This document shows, piece by piece, positions 46,778-56,425 of a DNA stretch of 64,000 bases. Each line of letters begins with the position of its first letter. The first letter of the stretch is position 1. The stretch is from assembly GCF_001998885.1 (NCBI RefSeq), contig NZ_CP019609.1:1538001-1602000 (forward strand), written 5' to 3'. This stretch comes from Vagococcus penaei. GTDB lineage: Bacteria; Bacillota; Bacilli; Lactobacillales; Vagococcaceae. Position numbers and translations under genes: made by a program. The notes under the pieces were generated by a model. It searched no databases. It saw nothing but the letters and a program-made list of their open reading frames with translations, and was not told the origin of the DNA.

Positions 46778-47569
46778 ATGAATAGTAGTTATAAGCGTTT
46801 GACAACATTTGATTTGAAAATTATTGGTATTATTCTGATGTTTATCGATCATATCCATCAAATGTTTTCATGGGCTGGTGTACCTAACTGGGTTGATTGG
46901 TTTGGGCGCCCAGTTGCGACATTATTCTTCTTCATTAGTGTAGAAGGATTTAGCCATACACGAAATAAAAAGAAATATCTGTCACGATTATTATATGGTT
47001 TTTGGGCAATGATTATTGGGACAAGCATTGTAGAACACTTTTTTAGTTTTCCAGAAGTAGCACTCCAAAATAATATTTTTGCCGATTTGTTAATTGGAGC
47101 GTTAGCGATGTATGCGATTGATGAATTCCGTACGTTTAAACAAACGAAACAACAGAAACATTTATGGATTGGACTGGCTAGTTTAATTGGGCCGCTAATT
47201 TCATCATTATTATTTTTATGGAGTTTATCAACTGGTAATTTTTTATTGATTAACTTTTTACGTTTTGTCCCATCATTAGTAATGACTGAAAATACCATTT
47301 TGATTTATATCATTCCACTGATGTATTTAGCTAAAGATTACCGGGTGCGACAATATCTAATTATTGTTGCGGCCAGCCTTTTTTACTTACTACGGGCACC
47401 AGGATTAGCATTTACAATGAATATTCAATGGATGTTAATTTTTGCGTTAATTCCAATTATGTTATACAACGGACAAAAAGGTCGTGGTATGCGGTCATTC
47501 TTTTATATCTTTTATCCCGCACATATTTGGATTCTTTATATCATTGCCTCACTCATGTACACACGTTAG
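46778..47569 (+). CDS. TraX-family membrane protein
   Basis: A 263-residue integral membrane protein with about seven to eight hydrophobic segments. The start FDLKIIGIILMFIDHIHQMF and the motif WFGRPVATLFFFISVEGFSHTRN are typical of TraX proteins. TraX of the F plasmid acetylates pilin, but chromosomal Firmicutes members are common, are not tied to conjugation, and are probably acyltransferases acting on an envelope substrate. No other conjugation gene is nearby. AAAGGAG precedes the ATG. Confidence 0.83.
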   Translation: MNSSYKRLTTFDLKIIGIILMFIDHIHQMFSWAGVPNWVDWFGRPVATLFFFISVEGFSHTRNKKKYLSRLLYGFWAMIIGTSIVEHFFSFPEVALQNNIFADLLIGALAMYAIDEFRTFKQTKQQKHLWIGLASLIGPLISSLLFLWSLSTGNFLLINFLRFVPSLVMTENTILIYIIPLMYLAKDYRVRQYLIIVAASLFYLLRAPGLAFTMNIQWMLIFALIPIMLYNGQKGRGMRSFFYIFYPAHIWILYIIASLMYTR

Positions 47570-47612
47570 CTGGCAAACTAAGGTATGTTTAGTTTTTATA
47601 AAAAAATTTAAT

Positions 47613-47650
47613 AAAAATAGGCTAGCACGTAATTGTGCTAGCCTATTTTT
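47613..47650. terminator. Bidirectional terminator between traX-like gene and rnhC
   Basis: A perfect 16-bp stem, arms AAAAATAGGCTAGCAC / GTGCTAGCCTATTTTT with loop GTAATT, between convergent genes. Confidence 0.93.
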
Positions 47651-47682
47651 ATGTGAAAGTGCAAAAGGTACCTAATTAATTA

Positions 47683-48615
47683 TTAGCGATACGCAATTTT
47701 TTTGGCTTTTTCAGTATTGGCAAAATGAAGTTTAGCATGACGGGTGAGTAAGGATAGTCCGCCTTTTTTTAGAATTCGGGCTGCAGCTTGGTCGGATTTA
47801 GGACCCGCTCCAGAAGGTACGACTAGACCTAGTTCTTGGCTTGCACGGTCTAATTCATTTAAAAAAGTTGCGCGACAAATAATTGAGGCAGCAGCGACAG
47901 CTAAATGGTACTGTTCTCCTTTTGTTTGAAAATATAATGGTGACGTGACAGCATTTTTTTCTAAAGCTAAATACTTGCGATAATTTTTTTCAGTAGTAAA
48001 CTGGTCAATTAGAATCCCTTGTGGTGTTGTGGGATGAATTTTTTTCAATAGTAGAGAGATCGCTTGATTGTGTAAAGCAACTTTCATTCGATTGACATTA
48101 TAGTCAGGTTGAATGTGATTATATTTTTCTGGCGTTACAATCAATTCTTGATAAGGAACGACAAGCTTAATCTCTTCAGCAATTTGGCGAATCAATTTAT
48201 CTGTCAGCATCTTTGAATCTTTTACACCTAGCTCTTTTAGTAAGGGCATTTGTTCTGGGGTCACGTAAGTTGCACACACGACAACTGGCCCTAAATAGCT
48301 ACCGTTACCAACTTCATCACTACCAATAACTGGCCAGTTAGAAAAATTAGCGGGTAGTGTTGTTTGATTAGTTGTTTTCTCTTGTGCTTTTTGCGGTCCT
48401 TTTTTTTCGGTAACATCGCCCCATTGACTGGCTTCTTGTTCGGCATGATTACCTTGAAAGAGTACTTTTCCAGACTGGTAAGCTGTGATTGTTACACCCG
48501 GTAATTTAGCAGAAAAAATAGAGTAAGGTGGCGCTTTAACTAATGCTTTTTGGTAATGATTAGTCATTTTTTTAATGGTTGGTTCTGTTAGTTTGAGCGT
48601 AATAGCTTGTGTCAT
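47683..48615 (-). CDS. rnhC: Ribonuclease HIII
   Basis: Removes RNA from RNA-DNA hybrids. The N-terminal TBP-like domain (about 1-90) is followed by the RNase H2-type fold with IGSDEVGNGSYLGPVVVCA (the family uses D-E-D-E residues), GVKDSKML and ILIDQF. Length 310 is normal for HIII. It is divergent from zapA, a conserved layout in Firmicutes. Confidence 0.95.
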   Translation of the reverse strand: MTQAITLKLTEPTIKKMTNHYQKALVKAPPYSIFSAKLPGVTITAYQSGKVLFQGNHAEQEASQWGDVTEKKGPQKAQEKTTNQTTLPANFSNWPVIGSDEVGNGSYLGPVVVCATYVTPEQMPLLKELGVKDSKMLTDKLIRQIAEEIKLVVPYQELIVTPEKYNHIQPDYNVNRMKVALHNQAISLLLKKIHPTTPQGILIDQFTTEKNYRKYLALEKNAVTSPLYFQTKGEQYHLAVAAASIICRATFLNELDRASQELGLVVPSGAGPKSDQAAARILKKGGLSLLTRHAKLHFANTEKAKKIAYR

Positions 48616-48754
48616 ATAATGTCTTCCTTTATCTTAATTTAATTATAGTATAGCAAATATGACGGATAATCTCAGAGATAAATTGTCAATTATCCAAAAG
48701 TCCGATATAATTAGGGTGGATTTGTCCGCATTTTAGTAAGTAAGGAGGACATGG

Positions 48755-49228
48755 ATGATTATGACGGAGGAAAACATTCGATATAAAGCAACTATTGCTG
48801 GTAAAAGTTATACAATTATTGGTAATCAATCACATGCTTATATGGACATGGTGAGTGAATTAGCTAACGAGCAGTTAACAACAATTAAACAACAAGCACC
48901 AGCAATTACTGATGAGCAAGCAGCAATACTCTTAGCCATGAATACATTATCAGTACAAGTTAAATTACAGGAACAAATTTTAGATTTAAAAAAGACGATT
49001 GGTCAGTTGGAAACAGAAGTAGCTAAAACGGCTGATTTGGAACAACGTTTAGATGAATTGAAAAAAAATGAAAAAAATATGCGAAAAAAGATTTTAGAAG
49101 AACAGCGCGAATTTAGTAAAGAAGAGATGCTCCATCAAATAGAGGTCCAAAAATTACTAAATCAACAAGTAAAAGAAAAAATACAAAAGAATAATCATAA
49201 AAAATTACATAATCAGTATAAAAAATAA
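48755..49228 (+). CDS. zapA: Cell division protein ZapA
   Basis: Stabilises the FtsZ ring. The N-terminal globular part reads IRYKATIAGKSYTIIGNQSHAYMDMVSELANEQL, and a long coiled coil follows to the end. At 157 residues it is longer than the roughly 85-residue Bacillus form; the extra part is a Lys/Gln/Glu-rich coiled-coil tail. The ATG at 48755 is six bases after AAGGAGG; ATG 48761 is a less well spaced alternative. It heads zapA-cvpA-mutS2. Confidence 0.88.
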   Translation: MIMTEENIRYKATIAGKSYTIIGNQSHAYMDMVSELANEQLTTIKQQAPAITDEQAAILLAMNTLSVQVKLQEQILDLKKTIGQLETEVAKTADLEQRLDELKKNEKNMRKKILEEQREFSKEEMLHQIEVQKLLNQQVKEKIQKNNHKKLHNQYKK

Positions 49229-49248
49229 CCAAAAGTAAGGTTGAGGCT

Positions 49249-49797
49249 ATGTTAACAGTATTAATTTTAATTTTTATTGGAACTGGATTTTATGCAGGTT
49301 ACCAACGTGGATTGTATCTACAAGTTGTCTATTCTGTGGGCTATTTAATATCGTTTATTGTCGCTAAGCAGAACTATTTAGCATTAGGACAAAAAATAGA
49401 TTTATTAATTCCTTATCCTGCACCAACAAATGACACCAAACTTGTTTTTTTTGATAAGAACTTAGTTTTTGACATGGATAAAGCATTTTATCCCGCGGTT
49501 GCTTTTGTGTTAATTCTAATTATTGGCTGGGGAATTACAAAGTTTATTGCGATGTTTTTCTATCGCTTAACATTTATTCCTATAATCAAACAAGGCAATG
49601 ATCTAGCTGGTGGCATTGTTAATGCTGGAGTAGTTGTTATAGGTTTAGCGATTTTTTTGACGATGATATCAATGGTACCAGTACCTTTTATTCAATCAAT
49701 GTTTCAAAAAAGTCAATTAGCACGAGTTATTGTTGAACATACACCAATTATTTCCAAACAGTTGACTAATTGGTGGATTAACAAAACTATTATGTAA
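49249..49797 (+). CDS. cvpA: CvpA-family membrane protein
   Basis: A 182-residue protein with four to five membrane segments; it starts MLTVLILIFIGTGFYAGYQRGLYLQ and has the family segment GNDLAGGIVNAGVVVIG. CvpA is linked to colicin V production in E. coli and to envelope robustness elsewhere; its precise role is open. It lies 21 bases after zapA and just before mutS2, as in Bacillus (yshA-yshB-mutS2). Confidence 0.88.
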   Translation: MLTVLILIFIGTGFYAGYQRGLYLQVVYSVGYLISFIVAKQNYLALGQKIDLLIPYPAPTNDTKLVFFDKNLVFDMDKAFYPAVAFVLILIIGWGITKFIAMFFYRLTFIPIIKQGNDLAGGIVNAGVVVIGLAIFLTMISMVPVPFIQSMFQKSQLARVIVEHTPIISKQLTNWWINKTIM

Positions 49798-49820
49798 AAG
49801 AACCAAGTATGGTTCTTTTT
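49797..49820 (+). terminator. Short terminator-like hairpin between cvpA and mutS2
   Basis: Arms AAAGAACCA / TGGTTCTTT with loop AGTA and a T-tail; it overlaps the last coding bases of cvpA. Probably partial, since mutS2 follows closely. Confidence 0.65.
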
Positions 49821-49850
49821 GTTTATACAAGATGAGAAGGATGTGACGAT

Positions 49851-52226
49851 ATGAATCGTAAAATCAGTCAAACACTTGAGTTTGATAAAATAAAGGCCGA
49901 CTTACTACGACATGTGGTAACTAAAGCGGGTGAAGAGCAGGTTCAACAGCTAGCGCCATTCAGCCAGTTTGATAAAGTTGAAGCTAGCCTTTTAGAAACA
50001 GAAGATGCGTATAAAATTTTGCGGTTACGTGGTGGGATTCCAGTTGCTAAATTAGAAAATGTGAAACCACACATGAAAAGAATTGAAATTGGGGCAATGC
50101 TGAATGGATTAGAATTGGCTCAAATCGGCCGAATGTTACGTACTGTGCTAGATGTTCAACGATTTTTTGAACAATTAAGAGATGATGATATCACATTGCA
50201 TCACTTATATGAATGGTATGAAAAGCTTGTGGCTCTACCAGATGTGACGAAACAAATTCAGCGTGCTATTGATGAAGATGGTTATGTGACAGACGATGCT
50301 TCTGTTGAGTTAAAAGGTATTCGCCAAGCTATTCGTCGAGCAGAACAAGGTGTTCGTGAGCAACTGGATAGTATTTTACGTAGCAACAAGTCGAAATATT
50401 TGAGTGATACAATCGTAACGATGAGAAATGATCGTTACGTGATTCCGGTTAAAAGTGAGTATCGTAGTCAATTTGGTGGTGTTGTGCATGATCAAAGTGC
50501 TTCTGGCCAAACGGTGTTTGTAGAGCCTAAGCAAGTTGTCGAACTAAATAATAAACTACGTCAACATCAAATTTCTGAACGTAAAGAAATTGAACGTATT
50601 TTAAGCGAACTGTCCAACGAATTGATGCCATATCGTCAAGATATTTTACAAAATTCATTTGTATTAGGAAAACTTGATTTTGCAAACGCAAAAGCTATTT
50701 ACGGGAAACAACTAAAGGCAACTGTTCCACATGTGAATGAAGAAAATTTTGTTGAATTAAAACAAGCACGTCATCCACTGATTGCTGAGGACAAAGTTGT
50801 ACCGAATGACATTATTATTGGTGAAGAGTATCAGGCGATTGTGATTACGGGACCTAATACAGGTGGGAAAACCATTACCTTAAAAACGTTAGGTTTGCTC
50901 CAATTAATGGGTCAAGCTGGTTTACCTTTACCTGTTGATGAAGAAAGTACAATTGGTGTATTTTCACAAATTTATGCTGATATTGGTGATGAGCAATCGA
51001 TTGAACAAAATTTAAGTACCTTCTCCTCTCATATGACAAATATTGTGGATATTTTACGTCATTTAGATAGTAAAAGTTTGGTTTTATTTGATGAGTTAGG
51101 TGCTGGGACGGATCCACAGGAGGGTGCAGCTTTAGCAATTTCTATTTTAGATGAAGTTGGTGCAAGCGGGGCTTTTGTTATGGCCACAACACATTATCCG
51201 GAGTTAAAAGTCTACGGATATAATCGACCAGCAACAATTAATGCTAGTATGGAATTTGATGTCGATACCTTGAGTCCAACGTATCGTCTATTAATTGGCG
51301 TGCCTGGACGGAGTAACGCGTTTGATATTTCAAAACGCTTAGGACTAAATCATAGTGTCATTGAGCGCGCGAAGCAAATTATTGATGGTGAAAGTCAAGA
51401 CTTGAATGATATGATTTCTGATTTAGAAAATCAACGTAAAATGACGGAAACAGAATATTTAGAAGTGCGCCATTTTGTTGATGAAGCCGAAGCATTACAT
51501 CATGATTTAAAAGAGGCTTATGAATTATTCTTTACTGAGCGTGAAAAAGAGTTAAGTAAGGCAAAACAAAAAGCGAATCAATTAGTTGAAGATGCAGAAA
51601 AAGAAGCTGAGAAAATTATTCAAGACATTCGTCAACTACAATTACGTAGTCAAAGTGAAAGCAAAGTCAAAGAACATGAGTTAATTGATGCGAAAACACA
51701 ACTAGCTAATCTTAAACATGAAGACAATCATTTAGTGAAAAATAAAGTCTTGAAAAAAGCCAAGGCTAAAAAACAATTTAAAGTTGGTGACGATGTACTC
51801 GTTGAAACTTATGGACAAAGAGGGAACCTAGTCAAAAAAGTGGGTAATCATGACTGGCAAGTACAACTGGGTATTTTAAAAATGACGGTTTCTGAAGACG
51901 ATATGACAGTGATTGCGCCAGAAAAAGAAACGCGCGTCCGAATAACTGGTGTACGGAGTGATAGCGGTGGTAGTCGTAGTTCAGTCAAGACACAATTAGA
52001 CTTACGTGGGAAACGGTATGAAGAAGCTGTTGCGGAATTAGATCAATATATCGATGCGGCTCTTTTAGCAGGTTATCCTCAAGTTACTATTGTGCATGGA
52101 CGTGGAACAGGTGCCATTAAGCAAGGTGTACAGGAATACCTTCGCAGTCACTCACAAGTCAAATCGTTCGCCTTTGCACCACCTAACCAAGGGGGAGACG
52201 GTGCGACAATTGCAACGTTCCGCTAA
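49851..52226 (+). CDS. mutS2: Endonuclease MutS2
   Basis: A 791-residue MutS homologue acting in ribosome rescue/quality control and recombination control rather than mismatch repair. The ATPase has ITGPNTGGKTITLKTLG (Walker A), STFSSHMTNIVDIL and LVLFDELGAGTDPQEGAALA (Walker B). A coiled-coil linker (about 510-640) leads to a KOW-like segment and the C-terminal Smr nuclease domain, LDLRGKRYEEA..TIVHGRGTGAIK. All parts are present. Confidence 0.96.
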   Translation: MNRKISQTLEFDKIKADLLRHVVTKAGEEQVQQLAPFSQFDKVEASLLETEDAYKILRLRGGIPVAKLENVKPHMKRIEIGAMLNGLELAQIGRMLRTVLDVQRFFEQLRDDDITLHHLYEWYEKLVALPDVTKQIQRAIDEDGYVTDDASVELKGIRQAIRRAEQGVREQLDSILRSNKSKYLSDTIVTMRNDRYVIPVKSEYRSQFGGVVHDQSASGQTVFVEPKQVVELNNKLRQHQISERKEIERILSELSNELMPYRQDILQNSFVLGKLDFANAKAIYGKQLKATVPHVNEENFVELKQARHPLIAEDKVVPNDIIIGEEYQAIVITGPNTGGKTITLKTLGLLQLMGQAGLPLPVDEESTIGVFSQIYADIGDEQSIEQNLSTFSSHMTNIVDILRHLDSKSLVLFDELGAGTDPQEGAALAISILDEVGASGAFVMATTHYPELKVYGYNRPATINASMEFDVDTLSPTYRLLIGVPGRSNAFDISKRLGLNHSVIERAKQIIDGESQDLNDMISDLENQRKMTETEYLEVRHFVDEAEALHHDLKEAYELFFTEREKELSKAKQKANQLVEDAEKEAEKIIQDIRQLQLRSQSESKVKEHELIDAKTQLANLKHEDNHLVKNKVLKKAKAKKQFKVGDDVLVETYGQRGNLVKKVGNHDWQVQLGILKMTVSEDDMTVIAPEKETRVRITGVRSDSGGSRSSVKTQLDLRGKRYEEAVAELDQYIDAALLAGYPQVTIVHGRGTGAIKQGVQEYLRSHSQVKSFAFAPPNQGGDGATIATFR

Positions 52227-52299
52227 GCAGATTGTTAGCGAGTAAAATGTTACTTTGGTATACTCTATCTATAAGATACAGGAAGGCAGATGACAAGAT

Positions 52300-52611
52300 A
52301 TGGTACAAGAAATTTTAGATAATAATTTTGTTGAAGAAACAAGTGAAGGATTAGTGTTAATTGATTTTTGGGCACCTTGGTGTGGACCTTGTCGTATGCA
52401 AACACCAATTTTAGAAGGACTGTCTAAAGACTTTGAAGATCGTGTGAAAATTGTAAAAATGAATGTGGATGACAATCCAGCTACTGCGCAACAATTCGGT
52501 ATCATGAGTATTCCAACTCTATTATTGAAAAAAGATGGCGAAGTCGTTGAAACGTTAATCGGTGTTCATCAAAAAGCCCAATTAGAGCAAGTCTTTAAGA
52601 AATATTTATAA
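52300..52611 (+). CDS. trxA: Thioredoxin
   Basis: Main cytosolic disulfide reductant, 103 residues. The active site is FWAPWCGPCRM (Cys28, Cys31) and the cis-proline is in IMSIPTLLLKK. The ribosome site is weak (GGAAGG at 52281). It sits between mutS2 and uvrC, the same as in Bacillus. Confidence 0.97.
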   Translation: MVQEILDNNFVEETSEGLVLIDFWAPWCGPCRMQTPILEGLSKDFEDRVKIVKMNVDDNPATAQQFGIMSIPTLLLKKDGEVVETLIGVHQKAQLEQVFKKYL

Positions 52612-52614
52612 TTA

Positions 52615-52656
52615 ATAAAAAATCATTTGGTGGTTAGCTACTAGATGATTTTTTTT
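52615..52656 (+). terminator. Terminator after trxA
   Basis: Arms AAAAATCAT / ATGATTTTT, with extra pairing inside the loop, and T8. Confidence 0.8.
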
Positions 52657-52699
52657 GTGCGAATCGTCTATAATAGAAACTACAAAGAGGTGAGAGTGA

Positions 52700-54445
52700 A
52701 TGAATGAACGGATAAAAAATAAATTAGCACTGTTGCCAGATCAACCTGGCTGTTATTTGATGAAAGATAAACAAGGTACAATTATTTATATTGGCAAAGC
52801 AAAAGTATTAAAGAATCGAGTTCGTTCCTATTTTACAGGCAGTCACGACACTAAGACAGAACGCTTAGTAAGTGAAATTGTTGATTTCGAATACATTGTG
52901 ACGGAGTCCAACACGGAAGCCTTGTTATTAGAGATTAATTTAATTCAAAAGAATCTGCCAAAATACAATATTTTACTGAAAGACGATAAATCTTATCCTT
53001 TTATTAAAATTACGAATGAAAAAGCCCCACGTTTATTGATTACTCGAAAAGTGAAGAAAGATCGTGCGTTATATTTTGGACCATACCCAAATGTCAATGC
53101 TGCGAATGAAACCAAGCGTTTATTGGATCGGATTTATCCGCTAAGAAAATGTAAAAATTTACCTAATGAAGTCTGCTTGTACTACCATATGGGTCAGTGC
53201 CTAGGTCCGTGTATCAATAAAGAGGTAGAGTCACAATACAAGCAAATTGTTGAGGAAGTTAAAAGCTTTTTGAATGGTGGCTATACTGGTGTTCAAGAGG
53301 AATTAGAGAAAAAGATGATAGCTGCTGCAGAAAAACTAAACTTTGAACAGGCAGCAGAGTATCGTGATCAGATTGATGCGATTCATACAGTAATGACTAA
53401 ACAAAAAATGACCAATGCGGATTTTATTGACCGAGATGTTTTTGGTTATGCTGTTGATAAGGGCTGGATGTGTGTGCAAGTTTTTTTCGTCCGTCAAGGC
53501 AAATTAATTGAACGGAATGTCTTTGATTTTCCTTTCTATAATGAAGCTGAAGATGATTTTTTAACCTTTATTGGACAGTTTTATCAAGAAAATCAACATT
53601 TTATACCTAAAGAAGTCCTGATTCCGCAAACAATTGATGCGGAATTAGTTCAGGCAATTGTTCAAACAAAGGTACTACAGCCAAAACGTGGTGAAAAAAA
53701 GAAATTAGTTGAATTAGCCAATAAGAATGCGCACATTTATTTGACAGAACAATTTGATTTAATCGAACGTAAACAAGAGCGAACGATTGGAGCAGTTGAT
53801 AAATTAGGTCAACAAATGGGAATTCCTGCACCGAATCGAATTGAGGCTTTTGACAACTCAAATATTATGGGGACAAATCCTGTATCAGCGATGGTCGTTT
53901 ATATTGATGGTAAGCCAAGTAAAAAGGATTATCGGAAATTCAAAATCAAATCGGTTGATGGACCAGATGACTACGCCTCTATGCGTGAAGTTATTTATCG
54001 CAGGTATTCAAGGGTATTAAAAGATAATTTGCCTATGCCTGACCTTATTTTAATTGACGGCGGTAAAGGACAGGTTAATGTGGCGCAAGATGTTTTATTA
54101 AACCAATTAGGCATTGATGTACCAATTGCAGGACTAGCAAAAAATGATAAGCATAAAACAAGTGAACTGTTATTTGGCCCGGAATTAGAAGTTATTCCAT
54201 TAAAACGGCAATCACCTGAATTTTTCTTGCTACAACGAATTCAGGATGAAGTTCATCGATTTGCTATTACCTTTCATAGGGAAACACGGAGTAAGACCAG
54301 TTTTGCTTCTAAATTAGATAACATTGAAGGCTTAGGACCGAAACGTAAGCAGCAACTACTTAAACACTTCCGGTCAATTAAGGCTATTGAAGAAGCGAGT
54401 TTAGATGATTTAATAGACATCGGGTTACCAAAAAAAGGTTTCTAA
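52700..54445 (+). CDS. uvrC: Excinuclease ABC subunit C, C-terminus frameshifted
   Basis: Makes both incisions in nucleotide excision repair. Domains in order: GIY-YIG nuclease ([20 protein letters not shown], 14-80), a cysteine group, UVR motif (about 200-235), RNase H-like nuclease ([26 protein letters not shown]) and the start of the tandem helix-hairpin-helix region ([19 protein letters not shown]). As read, it ends IGLPKKGF after 581 residues. Dropping one A from the A7 run at 54430-54436 continues the frame as [13 protein letters not shown] to a stop at 54477-54479, matching the normal UvrC end (592 residues). So the reading frame carries a +1 shift in the last DNA-binding motif. Confidence 0.93.
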   Translation: MNERIKNKLALLPDQPGCYLMKDKQGTIIYIGKAKVLKNRVRSYFTGSHDTKTERLVSEIVDFEYIVTESNTEALLLEINLIQKNLPKYNILLKDDKSYPFIKITNEKAPRLLITRKVKKDRALYFGPYPNVNAANETKRLLDRIYPLRKCKNLPNEVCLYYHMGQCLGPCINKEVESQYKQIVEEVKSFLNGGYTGVQEELEKKMIAAAEKLNFEQAAEYRDQIDAIHTVMTKQKMTNADFIDRDVFGYAVDKGWMCVQVFFVRQGKLIERNVFDFPFYNEAEDDFLTFIGQFYQENQHFIPKEVLIPQTIDAELVQAIVQTKVLQPKRGEKKKLVELANKNAHIYLTEQFDLIERKQERTIGAVDKLGQQMGIPAPNRIEAFDNSNIMGTNPVSAMVVYIDGKPSKKDYRKFKIKSVDGPDDYASMREVIYRRYSRVLKDNLPMPDLILIDGGKGQVNVAQDVLLNQLGIDVPIAGLAKNDKHKTSELLFGPELEVIPLKRQSPEFFLLQRIQDEVHRFAITFHRETRSKTSFASKLDNIEGLGPKRKQQLLKHFRSIKAIEEASLDDLIDIGLPKKGF

Positions 54446-54657
54446 TAATGTATACCAATATTTCCATAAACTTGATTAATTTCTCACATATTAAAATGAA
54501 TAGTTTGTCTATGAGAACAAATATAACCAAAAATATTAATAAAATGGATTAATGAGGGTGTAATGTGACGTTTTTTTAGTTTTTTTAACCGTTATTTAAT
54601 TTTCGGGTTTTTTGTTACTAAAAATAAGAATTTCAGCAACTTTTATTAGCAAAAAAC

Positions 54658-54813
54658 TTGTTAATTAAATGGTCATTTGATAGTATGATGTGAGGGTTGT
54701 CTAGTCGGGCTAAAAGTGATGAATTAAAAGAAATACTCCATTAAAAAAACAGTTGCGATTTATTGACTTTTCAGTTGTGATTAGTTGACAATTATGTGAA
54801 AAAAAACTATAGT
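54658..54813 (+). promoter_or_regulatory. Two candidate ndh promoters and a possible Rex-like site
   Basis: The 400-base gap 54446-54846 contains no gene beyond the true uvrC tail. Promoter-like pairs are TTGTTA-17-TAGTAT (54658-54686) and TTGACA-17-TATAGT (54785-54813), the latter near consensus. TTGTGATTAGTTGACAA (54775-54791) overlaps the second -35 and loosely resembles a Rex redox-sensor operator (TTGTGA..TCACAA); this resemblance is weak. Confidence 0.55.
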
Positions 54814-54846
54814 AAACATTGATATTAGACCTGGAGGAATTTGAAA

Positions 54847-56052
54847 ATGAGCAAACAAAGAGTTGTTATTTTAGGTGCGGGTTATGCTGGACTTAGAACG
54901 GTTAAAGAATTACAGAAAAAAAATCTAGATATTGAGATAATCATTGTGAATAAAAATGATTATCATTATGAATCAACTCAACTACATGAAGTAGCAGCAG
55001 GAACTGAACCAGCGGATAAGATTTGTTTTAATGTATCAGATGTCATTAATAAAGAAAAAGTTAAATTTATTAAAGATACTGTAACAAAAATCGATAAAGA
55101 TAGCCGAGTTGTCTTATTAGAAAATACTGGTGAATTGACATATGACTATTTAGTTGTTGCTTTAGGATTTGTCTCTGAAACATTTGGTATCCCTGGTGTG
55201 GATGCATATTCACTACCATTAGTTGATATTAATACAGCAGAAGCAGCTAAACGTCATTTAGATGCAACGTTAGCAAACTATCAAAAATCTAAAGATCCAC
55301 AAGATCTATCAATTGTTGTCTGTGGTGCTGGTTTTACAAGTGTTGAGTACTTGGGTGAGATTACTAACCGTATTCCTAAATTAGCGGATAAAATGAATTT
55401 CCCTAAAGAGCAAGTAAGTATCACGTGTATTGAAGCAATGCCTAAGTTATTGCCAATGTTCTCAGAAAAATTAGGTGGTTATGGTATTGACGTGTTGAAA
55501 AAACGTGGCGTAGACTTTAAAGTTGGGACACCAATTAAAGAAATTAAAGATAAAACAGTCGTTTATGAAGAAAATGGCGAATTAAAAGAAATTAAAGCGA
55601 ACACAATTATTTGGACGACAGGTGTTAAAGGTAGTCCAGTTATTGGTGAATCCGGATTTGATGAGCGTCGTGGCCGTGTGATGGTAGAGCCAGATTTAAC
55701 AGTAACTGGTTATCCAGAAATTTTTATGATTGGTGACGTTAGTGCTGTGATGGATAAAGATTCTGGTCGTCCGTACCCAACGACAGCTCAAATTGCCTTG
55801 AAACAAGGGGATTCTGTGGCTGAAAACTTACGTTTGACATTAAATAACCAAACAACCATTCCTTTTGAATACAAATCATTAGGGACAGTTGCTTCAATTG
55901 GTAATAATGTAGGTATTGGTAATGTTATGGGTAGAGAAGTACGTGGTTACATGGGGTCAATTATGAAGAAAAACATTATTAATAAATCATTATTAGAAGT
56001 AGGAAATACAAAGACACTCTTGAAAAAAGGTCGTTTTGATTATTATCATTAA
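54847..56052 (+). CDS. ndh: Type II NADH dehydrogenase
   Basis: A 401-residue single-subunit flavoenzyme on the inner face of the membrane, oxidising NADH without proton pumping. The FAD fold is VVILGAGYAGLRTVKEL, the NADH fold is IVVCGAGFTSVEYLGEI, and the second FAD contact is IFMIGDVSAVMD. ATG 54847 is nine bases after GGAGG; a TTG at 54841 is too close. It is a monocistronic unit with its own terminator. Confidence 0.94.
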   Translation: MSKQRVVILGAGYAGLRTVKELQKKNLDIEIIIVNKNDYHYESTQLHEVAAGTEPADKICFNVSDVINKEKVKFIKDTVTKIDKDSRVVLLENTGELTYDYLVVALGFVSETFGIPGVDAYSLPLVDINTAEAAKRHLDATLANYQKSKDPQDLSIVVCGAGFTSVEYLGEITNRIPKLADKMNFPKEQVSITCIEAMPKLLPMFSEKLGGYGIDVLKKRGVDFKVGTPIKEIKDKTVVYEENGELKEIKANTIIWTTGVKGSPVIGESGFDERRGRVMVEPDLTVTGYPEIFMIGDVSAVMDKDSGRPYPTTAQIALKQGDSVAENLRLTLNNQTTIPFEYKSLGTVASIGNNVGIGNVMGREVRGYMGSIMKKNIINKSLLEVGNTKTLLKKGRFDYYH

Positions 56053-56079
56053 GCCGATAAGGCGAGAACTTATTAAAAT

Positions 56080-56127
56080 AAAAAAATCGGATCAATTGTT
56101 GAATAGACAATTGATTCGATTTTTTTC
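56080..56127. terminator. Bidirectional terminator between ndh and the 63-residue gene
   Basis: Arms AAAAAATCGGATCAATTGT / ACAATTGATTCGATTTTTT (one mismatch) with a 7-base loop; T-runs on both strands for the convergent genes. Confidence 0.9.
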
Positions 56128-56146
56128 ATTTTTTATTAAGATAATT

Positions 56147-56338
56147 TTATATTCCAAAAAAACCTTTAATGGTATCGAAAATACCAGTTATACCTTCATT
56201 ACTTGAGAAAAGTTCTTTGGCTTGGTCAAAGTACCCACCTAAGTCTTCTTTGTGCGAATCAATAAATTCTTGGGCAGCGTCAATCTGACCTTCACCAATT
56301 AATTCTTGCGCTTTTGCTAAAATTTCATCTTTTGTCAT
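56147..56338 (-). CDS. Small acidic protein of unknown function
   Basis: A 63-residue protein, MTKDEILAKAQELI.., made of predicted amphipathic helices with a hydrophobic end (ITGIFDTIKGFFGI). No family is recognised. It has a GAGGAA site and lies divergent from the first padR gene, so the 160-base gap with the CGTAGTAA repeats could control both. The C-terminal amphipathic helix might touch the membrane; this is inference. Confidence 0.65.
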   Translation of the reverse strand: MTKDEILAKAQELIGEGQIDAAQEFIDSHKEDLGGYFDQAKELFSSNEGITGIFDTIKGFFGI

Positions 56339-56425
56339 ATTTTTTCCTCATTTCTTAGGGATAAGTTCATTGTAAAAGATTCATAGGCAACTGGCTATAA
56401 AAAAGACTTGTAGAACTTGTATTAC

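Noticed and set aside
46778-47569. Evidence for a conjugative element from the TraX-family gene
   Set aside because: No relaxase, coupling protein, type IV secretion gene or attachment site is present; chromosomal TraX proteins are common in Firmicutes.
54446-54657. Small gene or riboswitch between uvrC and ndh
   Set aside because: Apart from the frame-shifted uvrC tail, the region is AT-rich with many stops and no convincing conserved fold by eye.
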